Assembly: GCF_900109575.1 (NCBI RefSeq)
Contig: NZ_FOAF01000002.1
Span: forward strand, 62,001-126,000
Reading direction: 5' to 3'
DNA: 64,000 nt
Source: Olivibacter domesticus
GTDB taxonomy: Bacteria; Bacteroidota; Bacteroidia; Sphingobacteriales; Sphingobacteriaceae
Shown here: positions 53,769-63,170 of the stretch, in pieces
How positions within the stretch are numbered: the stretch's first letter is position 1
Layout: each line of letters begins with the position of its first letter
Program-made: the position numbers and the translations under genes
The notes under the pieces: generated by a model
Seen by the model: the letters and a program-made list of their open reading frames with translations, nothing else
Databases searched by the model: none
What the model was told of the DNA's origin: nothing

Positions 53769-54857
53769 TTATAAGTTTTTTTCCAAAAAATCCGCTAATT
53801 TATTCCCGCGGAGGTTCTTTGCGACAATAACCCCTTCGGGGCTAAGCAAGAATGATGCGGGAATACTTGAAACCTTGTATAATTCCGCTGCTTTACTATT
53901 CCAAGCCTGTAAATCAGAAACGTGGGTCCAAGTCAAATGATCATCCTTTATTGCTTTCAACCACGCTGCTTGATTATTATCTAACGATACACCAAGTACT
54001 GCAAAATTTTTGTCTTTATACTCATTATACTGCTTTACAATATTTGGATTTTCCTCTCTACACGGGACACACCATGATGCCCAAAAGTCTAACAATATGT
54101 ACTTACCGCGGAAATCTGAAAGCTTTACTGTCTTTCCTTTGGTATCTAACAATTCAAAGTCCGGTGCTTTCTGTCCAATACTCAAAGGTTTAAGTTCGGC
54201 CATGTGCGTAACAAAATCTCTTACTGCTTCGTTTTTTGGAAACTTATTTTTAATTGCATCCGCATATTCCATCATCTCCCGCTCGTATTCCACTGGATCC
54301 AGCGACCCTATTGCATAAAAGCCCGCTAAATTACCTGTATTTTTACGTGCAAAAACCAACACATCTTTTGAGAATGCATCCAGGTTTGCTTTGTACTTTA
54401 TAAATAACTCATCGCGTATTTCCTTTTCTCTACCAGGTTCTTTACTTAATCTCATTTGAAATTCACCTTCGATTTCTTTCGAAATATTTGAATAGTGATT
54501 ATTTATTTCACTAAACTCCTTTATCTTACTCGATATTTCAGATCCTTCAAGCTCATATTTTCCAGTTGGATCCTTAAGATTCGCTTTGAATGTAACTTCC
54601 TCCCCATTCATTAAAACGAAGAAATAGTTATTATCGCCCACTTTTAGATTATAAAATTGTGGTGATGGTGCTGTTCTCCTAAATCTGAATTTATTATCTT
54701 CATTCAGAAAGGCTGAATCCACTATTTGTCCACCTTCATAAAGAAAAACCTTTTTAATGCTTTCATTATTAGCAAGCGTACCATTCAACACAAACTGATC
54801 CTTATTGCTGCATGCAGAAATCACCACAAGGCATAAAGCGACTATTAATTTCTTCAT
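53769..54857 (-). CDS. TlpA-like thiol-disulfide lipoprotein with DUF4369 domain
   Basis: 362 residues: a lipoprotein signal with Cys16 in the lipobox (VVISACSNKD), an N-terminal DUF4369 beta domain (about 20-115), a helical linker and a C-terminal thioredoxin fold (about 225-362) with the active site WCVPC in FWASWCVPCREE and cis-Pro in SSIPASFLL. Proteins like this are common in Bacteroidota and probably reduce or protect extracytoplasmic thiols; a link to cytochrome c maturation is possible but not shown here. Confidence 0.9.
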   Translation of the reverse strand: MKKLIVALCLVVISACSNKDQFVLNGTLANNESIKKVFLYEGGQIVDSAFLNEDNKFRFRRTAPSPQFYNLKVGDNNYFFVLMNGEEVTFKANLKDPTGKYELEGSEISSKIKEFSEINNHYSNISKEIEGEFQMRLSKEPGREKEIRDELFIKYKANLDAFSKDVLVFARKNTGNLAGFYAIGSLDPVEYEREMMEYADAIKNKFPKNEAVRDFVTHMAELKPLSIGQKAPDFELLDTKGKTVKLSDFRGKYILLDFWASWCVPCREENPNIVKQYNEYKDKNFAVLGVSLDNNQAAWLKAIKDDHLTWTHVSDLQAWNSKAAELYKVSSIPASFLLSPEGVIVAKNLRGNKLADFLEKNL

Positions 54858-54926
54858 TTAATTGTTTTTTACATTATTCTTCCTATTGTAAGACATAGGT
54901 ATTAATAATAGGTTTAAAAGCAAACA

Positions 54927-57542
54927 CTAGGAGATCATGTCCCTCACTTTTTGCAATGCTATTGTTAAACCAGCTAAATCTTTTCCGCCAGCTGTAGCAA
55001 AAAATGGCTGTCCACCACCACCTCCTTTTATTTCCTTTGCTATTTCTCGTATTGTTTTGCTAGCATCAAAGCCACGTTCATCTATTAAATTTTCAGAAAT
55101 CATCACAGCCAAATGCGGTTTATCATCGATATTTGCGGCCAGAACCAAAAATAAATCCTTAGGTATTAGGTTCTTTACGGTAAATGCTAAATTTTTAACA
55201 GCATCCGCATTAGGCAAATCGACCTCTTCCGCAATTAAATTCACGCCATTCAGTAAAATCACGTTATCTATTAAAGCTGTTTTTAAGAACTGTATCTTCT
55301 CTTGTACAGATTTTTCTACTTCTTTTTTAAGCTTGCTATTCTCCTGAATTAATGAAGTCAGGGCTGCTATTAAATCTTTTGGGTTTTTAAGTATCTCCTT
55401 TAATTTGTTTAATTGCTCGTTCTGCTTTCTTACATATGCTTCAGCCTGTACGCCCGTAATAGCTTCTATTCTTCTAACACCGGCAGCTACGGCACTTTCA
55501 CTAATAATTTTAAAGAACCCTAAACACCCGGTACTCTTTACATGGGTTCCCCCACATAATTCTTTGGAAAAACTATCATCAAATGTAATGATCCGCACAT
55601 GGTCGCCATATTTCTCTCCGAATAATGCCATTACTCCCGTAGCAAGTGCATCATTGTAAGGAATATCACGTTGTTCTTTTAACGCTATGTTTTCTCTGAT
55701 TTTAGCATTCACTATTTGTTCAATAAGTATGATTTCTTCTTCAGAGACCTTAGAAAAATGAGAAAAATCAAATCTTAAAAGCTCATCATTCACCAATGAT
55801 CCCTTTTGATTTACATGATCACCAAGCACTTGTTTTAAAGCAGCGTGTAAAAGGTGAGTAGCGGAGTGGTTACTTTCAATATTTGCACGTCTACTTCTAT
55901 TCACCTTCGCTACAAAAGTATCTTCTATATTAGAAGGAAGTTTACTCGAAAAATGTACTATTAAGCCATTTTCTTTTTTTGTATCAGTAATATCTATTGT
56001 TTCATTAGATCCTTTATTCACTAAAACGCCGGTATCGCCTACCTGCCCACCTCCCTCAGCATAGAAAGGTGTTTGCGAAAACACCAATTGGTATTGATCT
56101 TTACCTTTACTTGAAATTTTACGGTATTTCAAAATTTTAGTTTCACTTTGGAGCTCATCATACCCTGTAAAGGTCACTTCTTCTTCATTCAAAACCGTCC
56201 AATCACCTGTATCAATAACAGTAGCTGCTCTTGAACGTTCTTTTTGTTTATTTAATGCCCCATCAAACCCAAGCATATCTACATTCCATCCCTTTTCACG
56301 TGCCATTAAACTGGTTAAATCAATGGGAAATCCATAAGTATCATATAGTTCAAAAGCAAAATCGCCGTCGACGAAGTCTTTATCCGTAGTATAGCTTTCA
56401 AAACGCTGTATACCCGTCACCAAGGTTCTTAAAAAGGATAATTCTTCTTCTAAAACTACTTTCTGCACAAAATCCTGTTGGGCATATAACTCATCAAAAA
56501 CACCTTCAAACTGTTTAGCGAGCACGGGTACTAGCTTGTTTAAAAAAGGTTCTTTAAAGCCTAAAAATGTATAAGCATACCGAACAGCTCTACGGAGTAT
56601 TCTTCGGATAACATATCCAGCCTTGTTATTTGATGGCAACTGACCGTCTGCAATAGCGAAAGATATAGCTCGTATATGATCAGCCATCACGCGCATAGCG
56701 ATATCCTGTTGTTCATTATCGCCATAAGCCACCCGAGCCTCCTCAGCTATCACTCGGATGAGTGGTTGAAAAACATCTGTATCGTAATTAGAAGTTTTTT
56801 TTTGTAATACACGTACCAAACGTTCAAAGCCCATCCCAGTATCTACATGTTTAGCTGGTAGGGATTGCAGTGAACCATCTTTAAGTCGGTTAAACTGCAT
56901 GAACACATTATTCCATATTTCAATCACCTGCGGATGATCAGCATTAACTAGGGTACTTCCATCGATCGTTCTGCGCTCTTCTTCACTTCTACAGTCAATA
57001 TGTATCTCAGAACATGGTCCACAGGGCCCTGTCTCTCCCATTTCCCAAAAATTGTCTTTTTTATTACCTTTTAAAATCCTCGATGGATCAACGTACTCTT
57101 TCCAAAAATTATATGCTTCTGTATCTTCTGGTAAGCCTTCGTTAGTATCTCCTTCAAAAACAGTAACATATAGTTTATCCTTACTTATCCCATAAACGGT
57201 GGTTAATAGTTCCCAACTCCAAGCAATGGCTTCTTTTTTAAAATAGTCACCAAAACTCCAGTTTCCTAACATCTCAAACATCGTATGGTGATAAGTATCA
57301 ATACCTACTTCCTCTAGATCGTTGTGCTTACCAGATACCCTCAAACAACGCTGTGTATCCACTATTCTCGGATATTTAATAGGAGCCTCTCCCAAAAAAA
57401 GCTCTTTAAACTGATTCATACCTGCGTTAGTGAACATAAGGGTTGGGTCATTTTTCACTACAATTGGTGCAGAGGGAACTATCTCATGTCCTTTACTTTT
57501 AAAAAAGTCTAAAAATGCTTGTCGTATTTCGCTGCTAGTCAT
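54927..57542 (-). CDS. alaS: Alanyl-tRNA synthetase
   Basis: Charges tRNA-Ala. The 871 residues include the class II catalytic core (motif 1 near SAPIVVKNDPTLMFTNAGMNQFK, motif 2 region with DTQRCLRVSGKHNDLEEVG), the editing domain with the zinc/His motif SNHSATHLLHAAL and CGGTHV, and the C-terminal DHHA1 domain ending GGGGGGQPFFATAGGK-like (KGGGGGQPFFATAGG). Complete and full-length. It has its own promoter (57567-57574). Confidence 0.97.
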   Translation of the reverse strand: MTSSEIRQAFLDFFKSKGHEIVPSAPIVVKNDPTLMFTNAGMNQFKELFLGEAPIKYPRIVDTQRCLRVSGKHNDLEEVGIDTYHHTMFEMLGNWSFGDYFKKEAIAWSWELLTTVYGISKDKLYVTVFEGDTNEGLPEDTEAYNFWKEYVDPSRILKGNKKDNFWEMGETGPCGPCSEIHIDCRSEEERRTIDGSTLVNADHPQVIEIWNNVFMQFNRLKDGSLQSLPAKHVDTGMGFERLVRVLQKKTSNYDTDVFQPLIRVIAEEARVAYGDNEQQDIAMRVMADHIRAISFAIADGQLPSNNKAGYVIRRILRRAVRYAYTFLGFKEPFLNKLVPVLAKQFEGVFDELYAQQDFVQKVVLEEELSFLRTLVTGIQRFESYTTDKDFVDGDFAFELYDTYGFPIDLTSLMAREKGWNVDMLGFDGALNKQKERSRAATVIDTGDWTVLNEEEVTFTGYDELQSETKILKYRKISSKGKDQYQLVFSQTPFYAEGGGQVGDTGVLVNKGSNETIDITDTKKENGLIVHFSSKLPSNIEDTFVAKVNRSRRANIESNHSATHLLHAALKQVLGDHVNQKGSLVNDELLRFDFSHFSKVSEEEIILIEQIVNAKIRENIALKEQRDIPYNDALATGVMALFGEKYGDHVRIITFDDSFSKELCGGTHVKSTGCLGFFKIISESAVAAGVRRIEAITGVQAEAYVRKQNEQLNKLKEILKNPKDLIAALTSLIQENSKLKKEVEKSVQEKIQFLKTALIDNVILLNGVNLIAEEVDLPNADAVKNLAFTVKNLIPKDLFLVLAANIDDKPHLAVMISENLIDERGFDASKTIREIAKEIKGGGGGQPFFATAGGKDLAGLTIALQKVRDMIS

Positions 57543-57566
57543 TAAATGGGTATTATTTTAAATGCA

Positions 57567-57574
57567 CAAAGTTA
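57567..57574 (-). promoter_or_regulatory. -7 box of alaS
   Basis: TAACTTTG on the minus strand is an exact TAnnTTTG match, 24 nt before the alaS ATG. Confidence 0.55.
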
Positions 57575-57612
57575 AGGTATTTCAGTTATGATAGGTAACG
57601 CAATCGATGCTA

Positions 57613-57655
57613 AATAAAAAGCTGCCCAGAATTGTTACCAGACAGCCTTTTTATT
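57613..57655 (-). terminator. Terminator after the M20 dipeptidase gene
   Basis: Imperfect hairpin pairing AATAAAAAGGCTG with CAGCTTTTTATT (minus strand) with one bulge, ending in a T-rich arm. It lies between the dipeptidase stop and the alaS promoter. Confidence 0.65.
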
Positions 57656-57673
57656 AACAAATACCTATTAAAC

Positions 57674-59047
57674 TTATTGTTTACTCAATTCTGAGAAGTA
57701 CTTATGGAACAAAGGAATTGTTTCGATTCCTTTGTAGTAGTTAGCTATATCATACTTTTCGTTAGGCGAATGCAGGTTATCACTGTCTAATCCAAATCCC
57801 ATTAAAACAGTTTTTAACCCTAATTCCTTTTCAAATAGCGCTACTATAGGAATACTACCACCGCCTCTACAAGGGATTGGGGCTTTACCAAAGGATTCTT
57901 CAATTGCCTTTTCAGCAGCCTTGTAAGCTACGCTATCAGTTGGCGTAACTGCGGGCTCTCCGCCATGATGTGGTGTTACCTTTACCTTTACAGATTTAGG
58001 AGCGATACTTTCAAAATGTTTTTGAAATAACGACGTAATAGTTGCCGATTGTTGATTTGGCACTAACCGCATAGATATTTTCGCAGATGCCTTTGAAGGA
58101 AGAACAGTTTTTGCCCCTTCGCCAATATAACCACCCCAAATCCCATTTACTTCCAAGGTAGGTCTAATGCCGGTGCGTTCTATAGTTGTGTATCCTTTTT
58201 CACCCCAAAGCTCATCTATTCCCAAATCGCTTTTGTATTCCGCTTCATCAAATGGCGCCTTATTTAGAGCCTCTCTTTCTTCCTTGCTCAATTCCAATAC
58301 ATCGTCATAAAAACCTGGGATGGTAATATGATTATTTTCATCGTGAAGAGAGGTAATCATCTTAGCTAAGATAGTAGCAGGGTTTGCCACTGCGCCACCA
58401 TACACTCCCGAATGTAGATCACGGTTCGGACCAGTTATTTCAACCTCTAAATAGGAAAGTCCACGTAGGCCTGTTTCTAAAGAAGGATGCTCTAAACTGA
58501 TCATGGCAGTATCAGATATTAAAACGACGTCAGCAGCTAGCTTTTCTTTATTCGCCTTCACAAACAGACCTAAATTTTCAGATCCAACTTCTTCTTCTCC
58601 TTCTATCATAAATTTAATGTTGCAAGGCGACCCTCCTGTATTTTGCATGACCTCAAATGCTTTTACATGCATGTACATTTGCCCCTTATCATCACAGGCA
58701 CCACGCGCAAATATTTTACCGTCACGTACTGTTGGCTCGAAGGGTGGTGTGTGCCATAATTCCAGTGGTTCGGGTGGCTGCACATCATAGTGTCCATAAA
58801 CTAAAACGGTAGGTTGCGACGGATCAATAATCTTTTCGCCATATACAATTGGGTTCCCGGCAGTTGGACAGACTTCGACCTTATCGGCACCTGCTGAGGT
58901 TAATTTCTCAGCGATATAATCTGCCGTTTTCAATACATCTTCTTTGTATTTTGAATCAGCGCTGACGGAAGGAAAACGAAGCAATTCAAACAATTCATCT
59001 AAAAAACGTTGTTTGTTGGCTTCAACATAATCTTTAATGTGTGACAT
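57674..59047 (-). CDS. M20-family dipeptidase (PepV/CNDP-like)
   Basis: Zinc aminoacyl-peptide hydrolase of 457 residues. The metal-site motifs are seen in order: YGHYDVQPPEP (His and Asp), ARGACDDKGQ (bridging Asp), GEEEVGSENL (catalytic and ligand Glu), LISDTAM and a C-terminal DNLHSPNEKYDI (His ligand), with a dimerisation insert in the middle. The open frame extends 12 codons further but the -7 box (59065-59072) lies there, so the ATG at 59047 is the start. No signal peptide: cytoplasmic. Confidence 0.93.
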   Translation of the reverse strand: MSHIKDYVEANKQRFLDELFELLRFPSVSADSKYKEDVLKTADYIAEKLTSAGADKVEVCPTAGNPIVYGEKIIDPSQPTVLVYGHYDVQPPEPLELWHTPPFEPTVRDGKIFARGACDDKGQMYMHVKAFEVMQNTGGSPCNIKFMIEGEEEVGSENLGLFVKANKEKLAADVVLISDTAMISLEHPSLETGLRGLSYLEVEITGPNRDLHSGVYGGAVANPATILAKMITSLHDENNHITIPGFYDDVLELSKEEREALNKAPFDEAEYKSDLGIDELWGEKGYTTIERTGIRPTLEVNGIWGGYIGEGAKTVLPSKASAKISMRLVPNQQSATITSLFQKHFESIAPKSVKVKVTPHHGGEPAVTPTDSVAYKAAEKAIEESFGKAPIPCRGGGSIPIVALFEKELGLKTVLMGFGLDSDNLHSPNEKYDIANYYKGIETIPLFHKYFSELSKQ

Positions 59048-59064
59048 AATTATTCTGTTTGTTG

Positions 59065-59072
59065 CAAACCTA
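59065..59072 (-). promoter_or_regulatory. -7 box of the dipeptidase gene
   Basis: TAGGTTTG on the minus strand matches TAnnTTTG and is 18 nt before the ATG at 59047. It rules out the longer open frame. Confidence 0.55.
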
Positions 59073-59185
59073 CATAAAATCACTTAAAATTCCAGCGTCC
59101 CGTAACCCATAGATAAACATTCGTAAAAGCTCGTCTTTCTTTTCATTATTCTTTTATTTACTATACTTTTATACCATCGCTTTCC

Positions 59186-59193
59186 TAACTTTA
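59186..59193 (+). promoter_or_regulatory. Candidate -7 box of the MFS gene
   Basis: TAACTTTA fits TAnnTTTG with one mismatch, 66 nt before the ATG at 59260. Weak. Confidence 0.35.
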
Positions 59194-59259
59194 CCAAAAA
59201 AGTCGCAAATACCAAATCTTAAACGCTGTTTATCATAAATCGCTCTATTTACTATAATA

Positions 59260-60477
59260 ATGAATCGCTTTTTACATGTTTACTTGGATGCCTATCGTGG
59301 TCTATCACGTCCTGCGTGGATGCTTGCATTAATAATGTTTATTAACCGAAGTGGCGCAATGGTTCTTCCTTTTTTGGGAGTATATATGACTAATCAACTT
59401 AAATTTTCTATGCAAGATGCAGGCATTATATTAAGCTGTTTTGGTATAGGGGCTGTTGGTGGCTCTTGGTTTGGTGGATGGCTAACCGACCGCTTTGGCC
59501 ATTTTAAAATTCAGGCCGGTAGTTTATTTTTCACTGCACCCCTATTTTTTATATTACCGCAACTAAGATCTCTCGAATCGCTAGCTTTTGGTATTTTCTT
59601 ATTAAGCCTTGTTTCAGAGTCTTTTAGACCAGCAAACTCTGTATCTATAGCCTATTATGCTAAGCCTGAAAATATAACGAAAGCTTTTTCCCTTAATAGA
59701 ATGGCTATCAATTTAGGGTTCTCAATAGGCCCTGCCTTGGGCGGTTTTCTTGCTTCGGTATCATACAATCTCCTATTTTACGGAAATGGTATTACCTGTA
59801 TTCTTGCTGGAATATTATTTTTCACTTACTTTAAAAACAAAAAAGGCCATCGACAAAAAAAGGACGAAATTACGCTGCAGTCATTCCCTAAACGGTCTCC
59901 ATACAAAGATAAACCGTACCTCGCGTTCAGTTTCTTATGCACACTTTATGCTATCTGTTTTTTTCAGTTACTAAACACGCTGCCTCTATTTTATCGTTCA
60001 GTTTATAAATTGAGTGAATCGCAAATAGGAACTATTTTAGCATTCAGTGGCGCTGTGGTATTCTCCTTGGAAATGCTGGTTGTGCATATCGCCGAAAAAA
60101 AAATGACAACCAGCCAAGTAATTGTTTTTGGTACGCTTTTATGTGGTATTTCTTATATGTTTTTAAATTTCCAAGGTGGTATCTGGCTATTATATCTTTC
60201 CATTTTCATTCTTTGTATTTCAGAAATTATGGCTATCCCTTTTATGGCAACGGTTACCGTTACTAGAAGCGGTAGACACAACCAAGGAGCCTATATGGGT
60301 TTAAATGCTTTAGCTTTTTCAACTGCACACATTATATCTCCCTATATAGGGACACATATAGCCGCTAATTATGGTTTTTCAATTTTATGGTGGGGTACTG
60401 GCGTCACAACTATTATTACAGCAATAGGATTTGTCTTGATCATAAAACATATAAAGCTATCTAATACTAATAGATAG
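59260..60477 (+). CDS. Major facilitator superfamily transporter
   Basis: 405-residue inner-membrane transporter with twelve predicted helices in two halves. The MFS motif A is present between helices 2 and 3 as GSWFGGWLTDRFGHFK. A basic central loop (about 190-215, KNKKGHRQKKDE) separates the halves. It resembles proton-driven drug/metabolite exporters, but the substrate is unknown. Its last codons lie in the hairpin at 60452-60482 and it converges on trpA. Confidence 0.88.
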   Translation: MNRFLHVYLDAYRGLSRPAWMLALIMFINRSGAMVLPFLGVYMTNQLKFSMQDAGIILSCFGIGAVGGSWFGGWLTDRFGHFKIQAGSLFFTAPLFFILPQLRSLESLAFGIFLLSLVSESFRPANSVSIAYYAKPENITKAFSLNRMAINLGFSIGPALGGFLASVSYNLLFYGNGITCILAGILFFTYFKNKKGHRQKKDEITLQSFPKRSPYKDKPYLAFSFLCTLYAICFFQLLNTLPLFYRSVYKLSESQIGTILAFSGAVVFSLEMLVVHIAEKKMTTSQVIVFGTLLCGISYMFLNFQGGIWLLYLSIFILCISEIMAIPFMATVTVTRSGRHNQGAYMGLNALAFSTAHIISPYIGTHIAANYGFSILWWGTGVTTIITAIGFVLIIKHIKLSNTNR

Positions 60478-60482
60478 CTTTA
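60452..60482. terminator. Hairpin terminator over the MFS stop codon
   Basis: TAAAGCTATCTA (60452-60463) and TAGATAGCTTTA (60471-60482) are perfect 12-bp arms with a 7-nt loop. The hairpin covers the final codons and the stop of the MFS gene and may serve the convergent trpA as well. Confidence 0.65.
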
Positions 60483-60521
60483 AATAGACGGAATGAGAAA
60501 TCAAGAAGATTTTATCGATTC

Positions 60522-61307
60522 CTATACAACAACATCTCCTTTAATACCTTCAATAAATGATGGGATCTGCTGAAGATAATCGGATTGACTCAATAATCTA
60601 ACAAAAGCGCTGCCCACAATAGCAGCATCGGCATATTGTAACGCATGTTCAAAGCTTGCATGATCAGCTATCCCAAAACCAACCACTAAGGGATTTTTTA
60701 GATTTAGCCCCTTAGTTCGTTTAAAATAAGCAGTAGTTTCCTCGGAAACTGTCAAATTTTTACCCGTGGTGGCGTAAGATGACACCATATAAATAAATCC
60801 GGTACTTAAATCATCAATTTTTCTTATCCGTTCAACTGCAGTTTGAGGGGTAATTAAGAAGATATTACTGATGCCATATTTTTTAAATGTTTCCTGATAT
60901 AGTTCTTCATATTCATACATGGGCATATCAGGTACGATAATTCCATCCACACCGACTTCTGCACATGATTGACAAAAATGTTCAACACCGTATTGTAACA
61001 TGGGATTCACATATCCCATTAATAAAACAGGAATTTTTATATGCTTGCGGAGTTCCTTTAACTGAGAAAATAAATACGCTAGAGACATTCCATTTTTTAA
61101 TGCCTCTTCTGAACTATATTGAATAATAGGCCCATCTGCCACGGGATCAGAATAAGGAAATCCTATTTCAAGAAAATCCACACCTGAATCTTCTAGTATT
61201 TTAGCTAATTGTAGTGTATCATCTAAATGCGGATAACCGGCTGTAAAATAAATAGAAAGTAGTTTTCTATTATTCCTATTTTCAAAAAGTTGCTTAATTC
61301 TATTCAT
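60522..61307 (-). CDS. trpA: Tryptophan synthase alpha subunit
   Basis: Cleaves indole-3-glycerol phosphate to indole and glyceraldehyde 3-phosphate; indole passes to TrpB. 261 residues of TIM barrel with the catalytic Glu in LEIGFPYSDPVADGPIIQ and Asp in GVDGIIVPDMPMYEYEE, and the phosphate-binding loop VVGFGIAD. Last gene of the trp run; 41 nt after trpB. Confidence 0.97.
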   Translation of the reverse strand: MNRIKQLFENRNNRKLLSIYFTAGYPHLDDTLQLAKILEDSGVDFLEIGFPYSDPVADGPIIQYSSEEALKNGMSLAYLFSQLKELRKHIKIPVLLMGYVNPMLQYGVEHFCQSCAEVGVDGIIVPDMPMYEYEELYQETFKKYGISNIFLITPQTAVERIRKIDDLSTGFIYMVSSYATTGKNLTVSEETTAYFKRTKGLNLKNPLVVGFGIADHASFEHALQYADAAIVGSAFVRLLSQSDYLQQIPSFIEGIKGDVVV

Positions 61308-61348
61308 TTCAAATATCTTTTCCCCTAAGGAGGATTATCATCCTATTA

Positions 61349-62533
61349 CTAAAAATTAAAATATTTCATATAGTTATCTAAGTCCTTATCTCCACGGCCT
61401 GATAAGCAAACGACCACCACATCCTCACGTGCAAATGACATTTTCTCCAACTGAGCTAAAGCGTGCGCACTTTCTATCGCAGGAATTATTCCTTCTAAAC
61501 GGGTAAGTAGTAGCCCTGCCTGCATCGCTTCTTCATCCGTAATACTTACATATTTGGTTCTTCCGATTTTATGAAGAAATGCATGTTGCGGACCGATGCC
61601 GGGGTAGTCTAATCCTGCTGAAATTGAATAAGGCTCTATCACTTGTCCGTCATCCGTTTGCATTAAAATAGTACGGCTTCCATGTAATACCCCTTCCTTT
61701 CCTAACACAGAAGTAGCTGCTGAATGTCCACTATCTACTCCCTTTCCCGCAGCCTCTGCAGCTATTAATTGTACGTTTTCGTCTTCTAGAAAATGGTAAA
61801 ACATTCCTATAGCATTACTACCTCCCCCCACACAAGCCAAAGCGTAATCAGGCGTTTCTTTTCCAGTTTTTTCCAAGAGCTGTTTACGCGTTTCGGCAGA
61901 AATGACCGACTGAAATCTTGCCACCATATCTGGGTAAGGATGTGGTCCGACTACCGAACCAATAATATAATGGGTATCGACGGGGTTATTAATCCAATCA
62001 CGCATTGCTTCGTTCGTTGCGTCTTTCAACGTTTTACTTCCAGACCTGGCTGGCCGAACCTCAGCACCCATCATTTTCATTCGAGCAACATTTGGTGCTT
62101 GTCGTTCGATGTCAATTTCCCCCATATATACTACACATTCCATCCCCATCAATGCACAAACGGTAGCTGTAGCAACGCCATGTTGTCCTGCGCCCGTTTC
62201 TGCAATAATTCTCCTCTTTCCCAAACGCTTAGCTAATAATATCTGGCCGATCGTGTTATTGATCTTGTGCGCGCCGGTATGGTTCAAATCTTCTCTTTTT
62301 AAAAAAATATTCGCACCATATTTATCAGAAAGACGCTTGGCTAAATAGAGTGGTGAAGGTCTTCCTACATAGTCTTTAAGTAGTTGTTCAAATTCCTTTT
62401 TAAAACTATTTTCGTTAATTATTTCTAAATAGCGGAGTCTTAATTCTTCAATATTAGGGTACATCATTTCCGGTATGTATGCTCCGCCAAAATCCCCGTA
62501 ATATCCTTTTTCGTTAACCTGATAGTTATTCAT
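61349..62533 (-). CDS. trpB: Tryptophan synthase beta subunit
   Basis: PLP enzyme joining indole and serine to make tryptophan. 394 residues; the PLP lysine is in [13 protein letters not shown], the catalytic Glu in [10 protein letters not shown] and the phosphate loop in [12 protein letters not shown]. Standard TrpB1 length and motifs. It lies between trpF (22 nt gap) and trpA. Confidence 0.98.
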   Translation of the reverse strand: MNNYQVNEKGYYGDFGGAYIPEMMYPNIEELRLRYLEIINENSFKKEFEQLLKDYVGRPSPLYLAKRLSDKYGANIFLKREDLNHTGAHKINNTIGQILLAKRLGKRRIIAETGAGQHGVATATVCALMGMECVVYMGEIDIERQAPNVARMKMMGAEVRPARSGSKTLKDATNEAMRDWINNPVDTHYIIGSVVGPHPYPDMVARFQSVISAETRKQLLEKTGKETPDYALACVGGGSNAIGMFYHFLEDENVQLIAAEAAGKGVDSGHSAATSVLGKEGVLHGSRTILMQTDDGQVIEPYSISAGLDYPGIGPQHAFLHKIGRTKYVSITDEEAMQAGLLLTRLEGIIPAIESAHALAQLEKMSFAREDVVVVCLSGRGDKDLDNYMKYFNF

Positions 62534-62555
62534 CTGCAGATTTATATTTTAACAC

Positions 62556-63170
62556 TTATTTTTTAAGTATTGATTTTAATAATTGTACATCTTTAAACCC
62601 TGCACTTGATTCAAATTTTGAATTCACATCAATAGCATGCAAACGTACGTCTGTTAACCCCCTCGCCTTCTCAATATTTTCGGCACTTAGACCTCCACTT
62701 AAAAAAAAGGGTACATTTAATACATATTTACTTAATAACGACCAATCAAAACTTTCTCCGCTGCCCCCATAGTCTTCACTTTTTGTATCGAAAAGATAAT
62801 AGTCAACCAAATTTTCATAAGCGATTAATTGCTCCCAATCAAATTTTTGAGAGATACCAAAGGCTTTTATAACTTCTACACCTAATTTTTTCACTCTTTC
62901 TACAAATGCAGGGTTTTCGTTTCCATGTAATTGTATTAGATTTAAATCATAATCAGTAACTGCTTTTTGAATATTAGCAAATTCCTCATTTACAAAAACG
63001 CCAACCTTTTTTATGTTTTTTATCCCTTTAACGAAGTCAGGAGATAAATCATCAACATACCTCTTAGATGATTTATAAAAAATAAATCCCAAATAATCAG
63101 GTTTTAACATAGCAACATCTTCTATGTTAGCAGGGTACTTCATTCCGCAAACTTTCAGTTTAAGACTCAT
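62556..63170 (-). CDS. trpF: Phosphoribosylanthranilate isomerase
   Basis: Third committed step of tryptophan synthesis (PRA to CdRP). 204-residue TIM barrel with the catalytic Cys in KVCGMKYPANI near residue 8, the phosphate-binding LSGGLSAENI and the catalytic Asp region (HAIDVNSKFES). The ATG follows the trpD stop directly (TAG then ATG), so the two are translationally coupled. No trpC is found between trpD and trpF. Confidence 0.95.
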   Translation of the reverse strand: MSLKLKVCGMKYPANIEDVAMLKPDYLGFIFYKSSKRYVDDLSPDFVKGIKNIKKVGVFVNEEFANIQKAVTDYDLNLIQLHGNENPAFVERVKKLGVEVIKAFGISQKFDWEQLIAYENLVDYYLFDTKSEDYGGSGESFDWSLLSKYVLNVPFFLSGGLSAENIEKARGLTDVRLHAIDVNSKFESSAGFKDVQLLKSILKK

